In this document: one piece after another, positions 6,696-6,749 of the stretch
Layout of the letters: each line of letters starts with the position of its first letter
How positions within the stretch are numbered: the stretch's first letter is position 1
From: JAVBOF01 sp031550915
Lineage (GTDB): Bacteria > Bacillota > Clostridia > Christensenellales > MGBC116941
Assembly: GCA_031550915.1 (NCBI GenBank)
Contig: JAVBOF010000008.1
Location: 1 to 6,749, forward strand
Length of the DNA: 6,749 bases
Direction: 5' to 3'
The notes under the pieces: generated by a model
The model's input: only the letters and a program-made list of their open reading frames with translations
What the model was told of the DNA's origin: nothing
Database searches by the model: none
Position numbers and translations under genes: made by a program

Positions 6696-6749
6696 GCTAG
6701 TATTCCATTTTCTTGCTTATTTAACGCACAAAAAAGATTAAAACAACTA

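Overview
The window looks like a low-to-moderate GC, endospore-type Firmicute, most likely from class Clostridia. The reasons are a SpoIID/LytB-domain protein with bacterial SH3 domains, an NlpC/P60 wall hydrolase on a transmembrane anchor, a WISDTQ-type secreted metallophosphoesterase, a membrane-anchored PQQ-like beta-propeller, purine-rich Shine-Dalgarno sites and TATAAT-type promoters. Genus and species cannot be read from the sequence.

Layout: (1) 1-1671, plus strand: 3' part of a SpoIID/LytB-domain gene whose beginning lies outside the window. (2) 1695-1716: a near-perfect hairpin between two convergent genes, probably terminating both. (3) 1724-3394, minus strand: a type II membrane protein with a cytoplasmic N-terminus, one transmembrane helix, a very long Pro/Thr/acidic linker and a C-terminal NlpC/P60 peptidase domain. 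(4) 3395-3726: an AT-rich gap without a convincing gene, holding the probable promoter of the NlpC/P60 gene. (5) 3727-4710, minus strand: a secreted calcineurin-like phosphoesterase with a strong ribosome binding site. (6) 4711-4848: a short regulatory-looking gap with a -10 box, an imperfect palindrome and ATATGAT repeats. (7) 4849-6621, minus strand: a membrane-anchored PQQ-like propeller protein. (8) 6622-6749: its upstream region.

All four proteins are predicted to act outside the cytoplasmic membrane. The two best-understood ones belong to peptidoglycan-cleaving families: SpoIID-type lytic transglycosylases cut glycan strands and NlpC/P60 enzymes cut stem peptides. The phosphoesterase and propeller could serve the same envelope, but nothing in the sequence ties them to a defined pathway. 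The three minus-strand genes are separated by 138 and about 330 bases with candidate promoters in the gaps, so they need not form one operon. I see no mobile element, CRISPR array, rRNA or tRNA. The region is best read as ordinary chromosomal envelope genes with some unusual residues and regulatory-looking sequences, not as a clearly new system.
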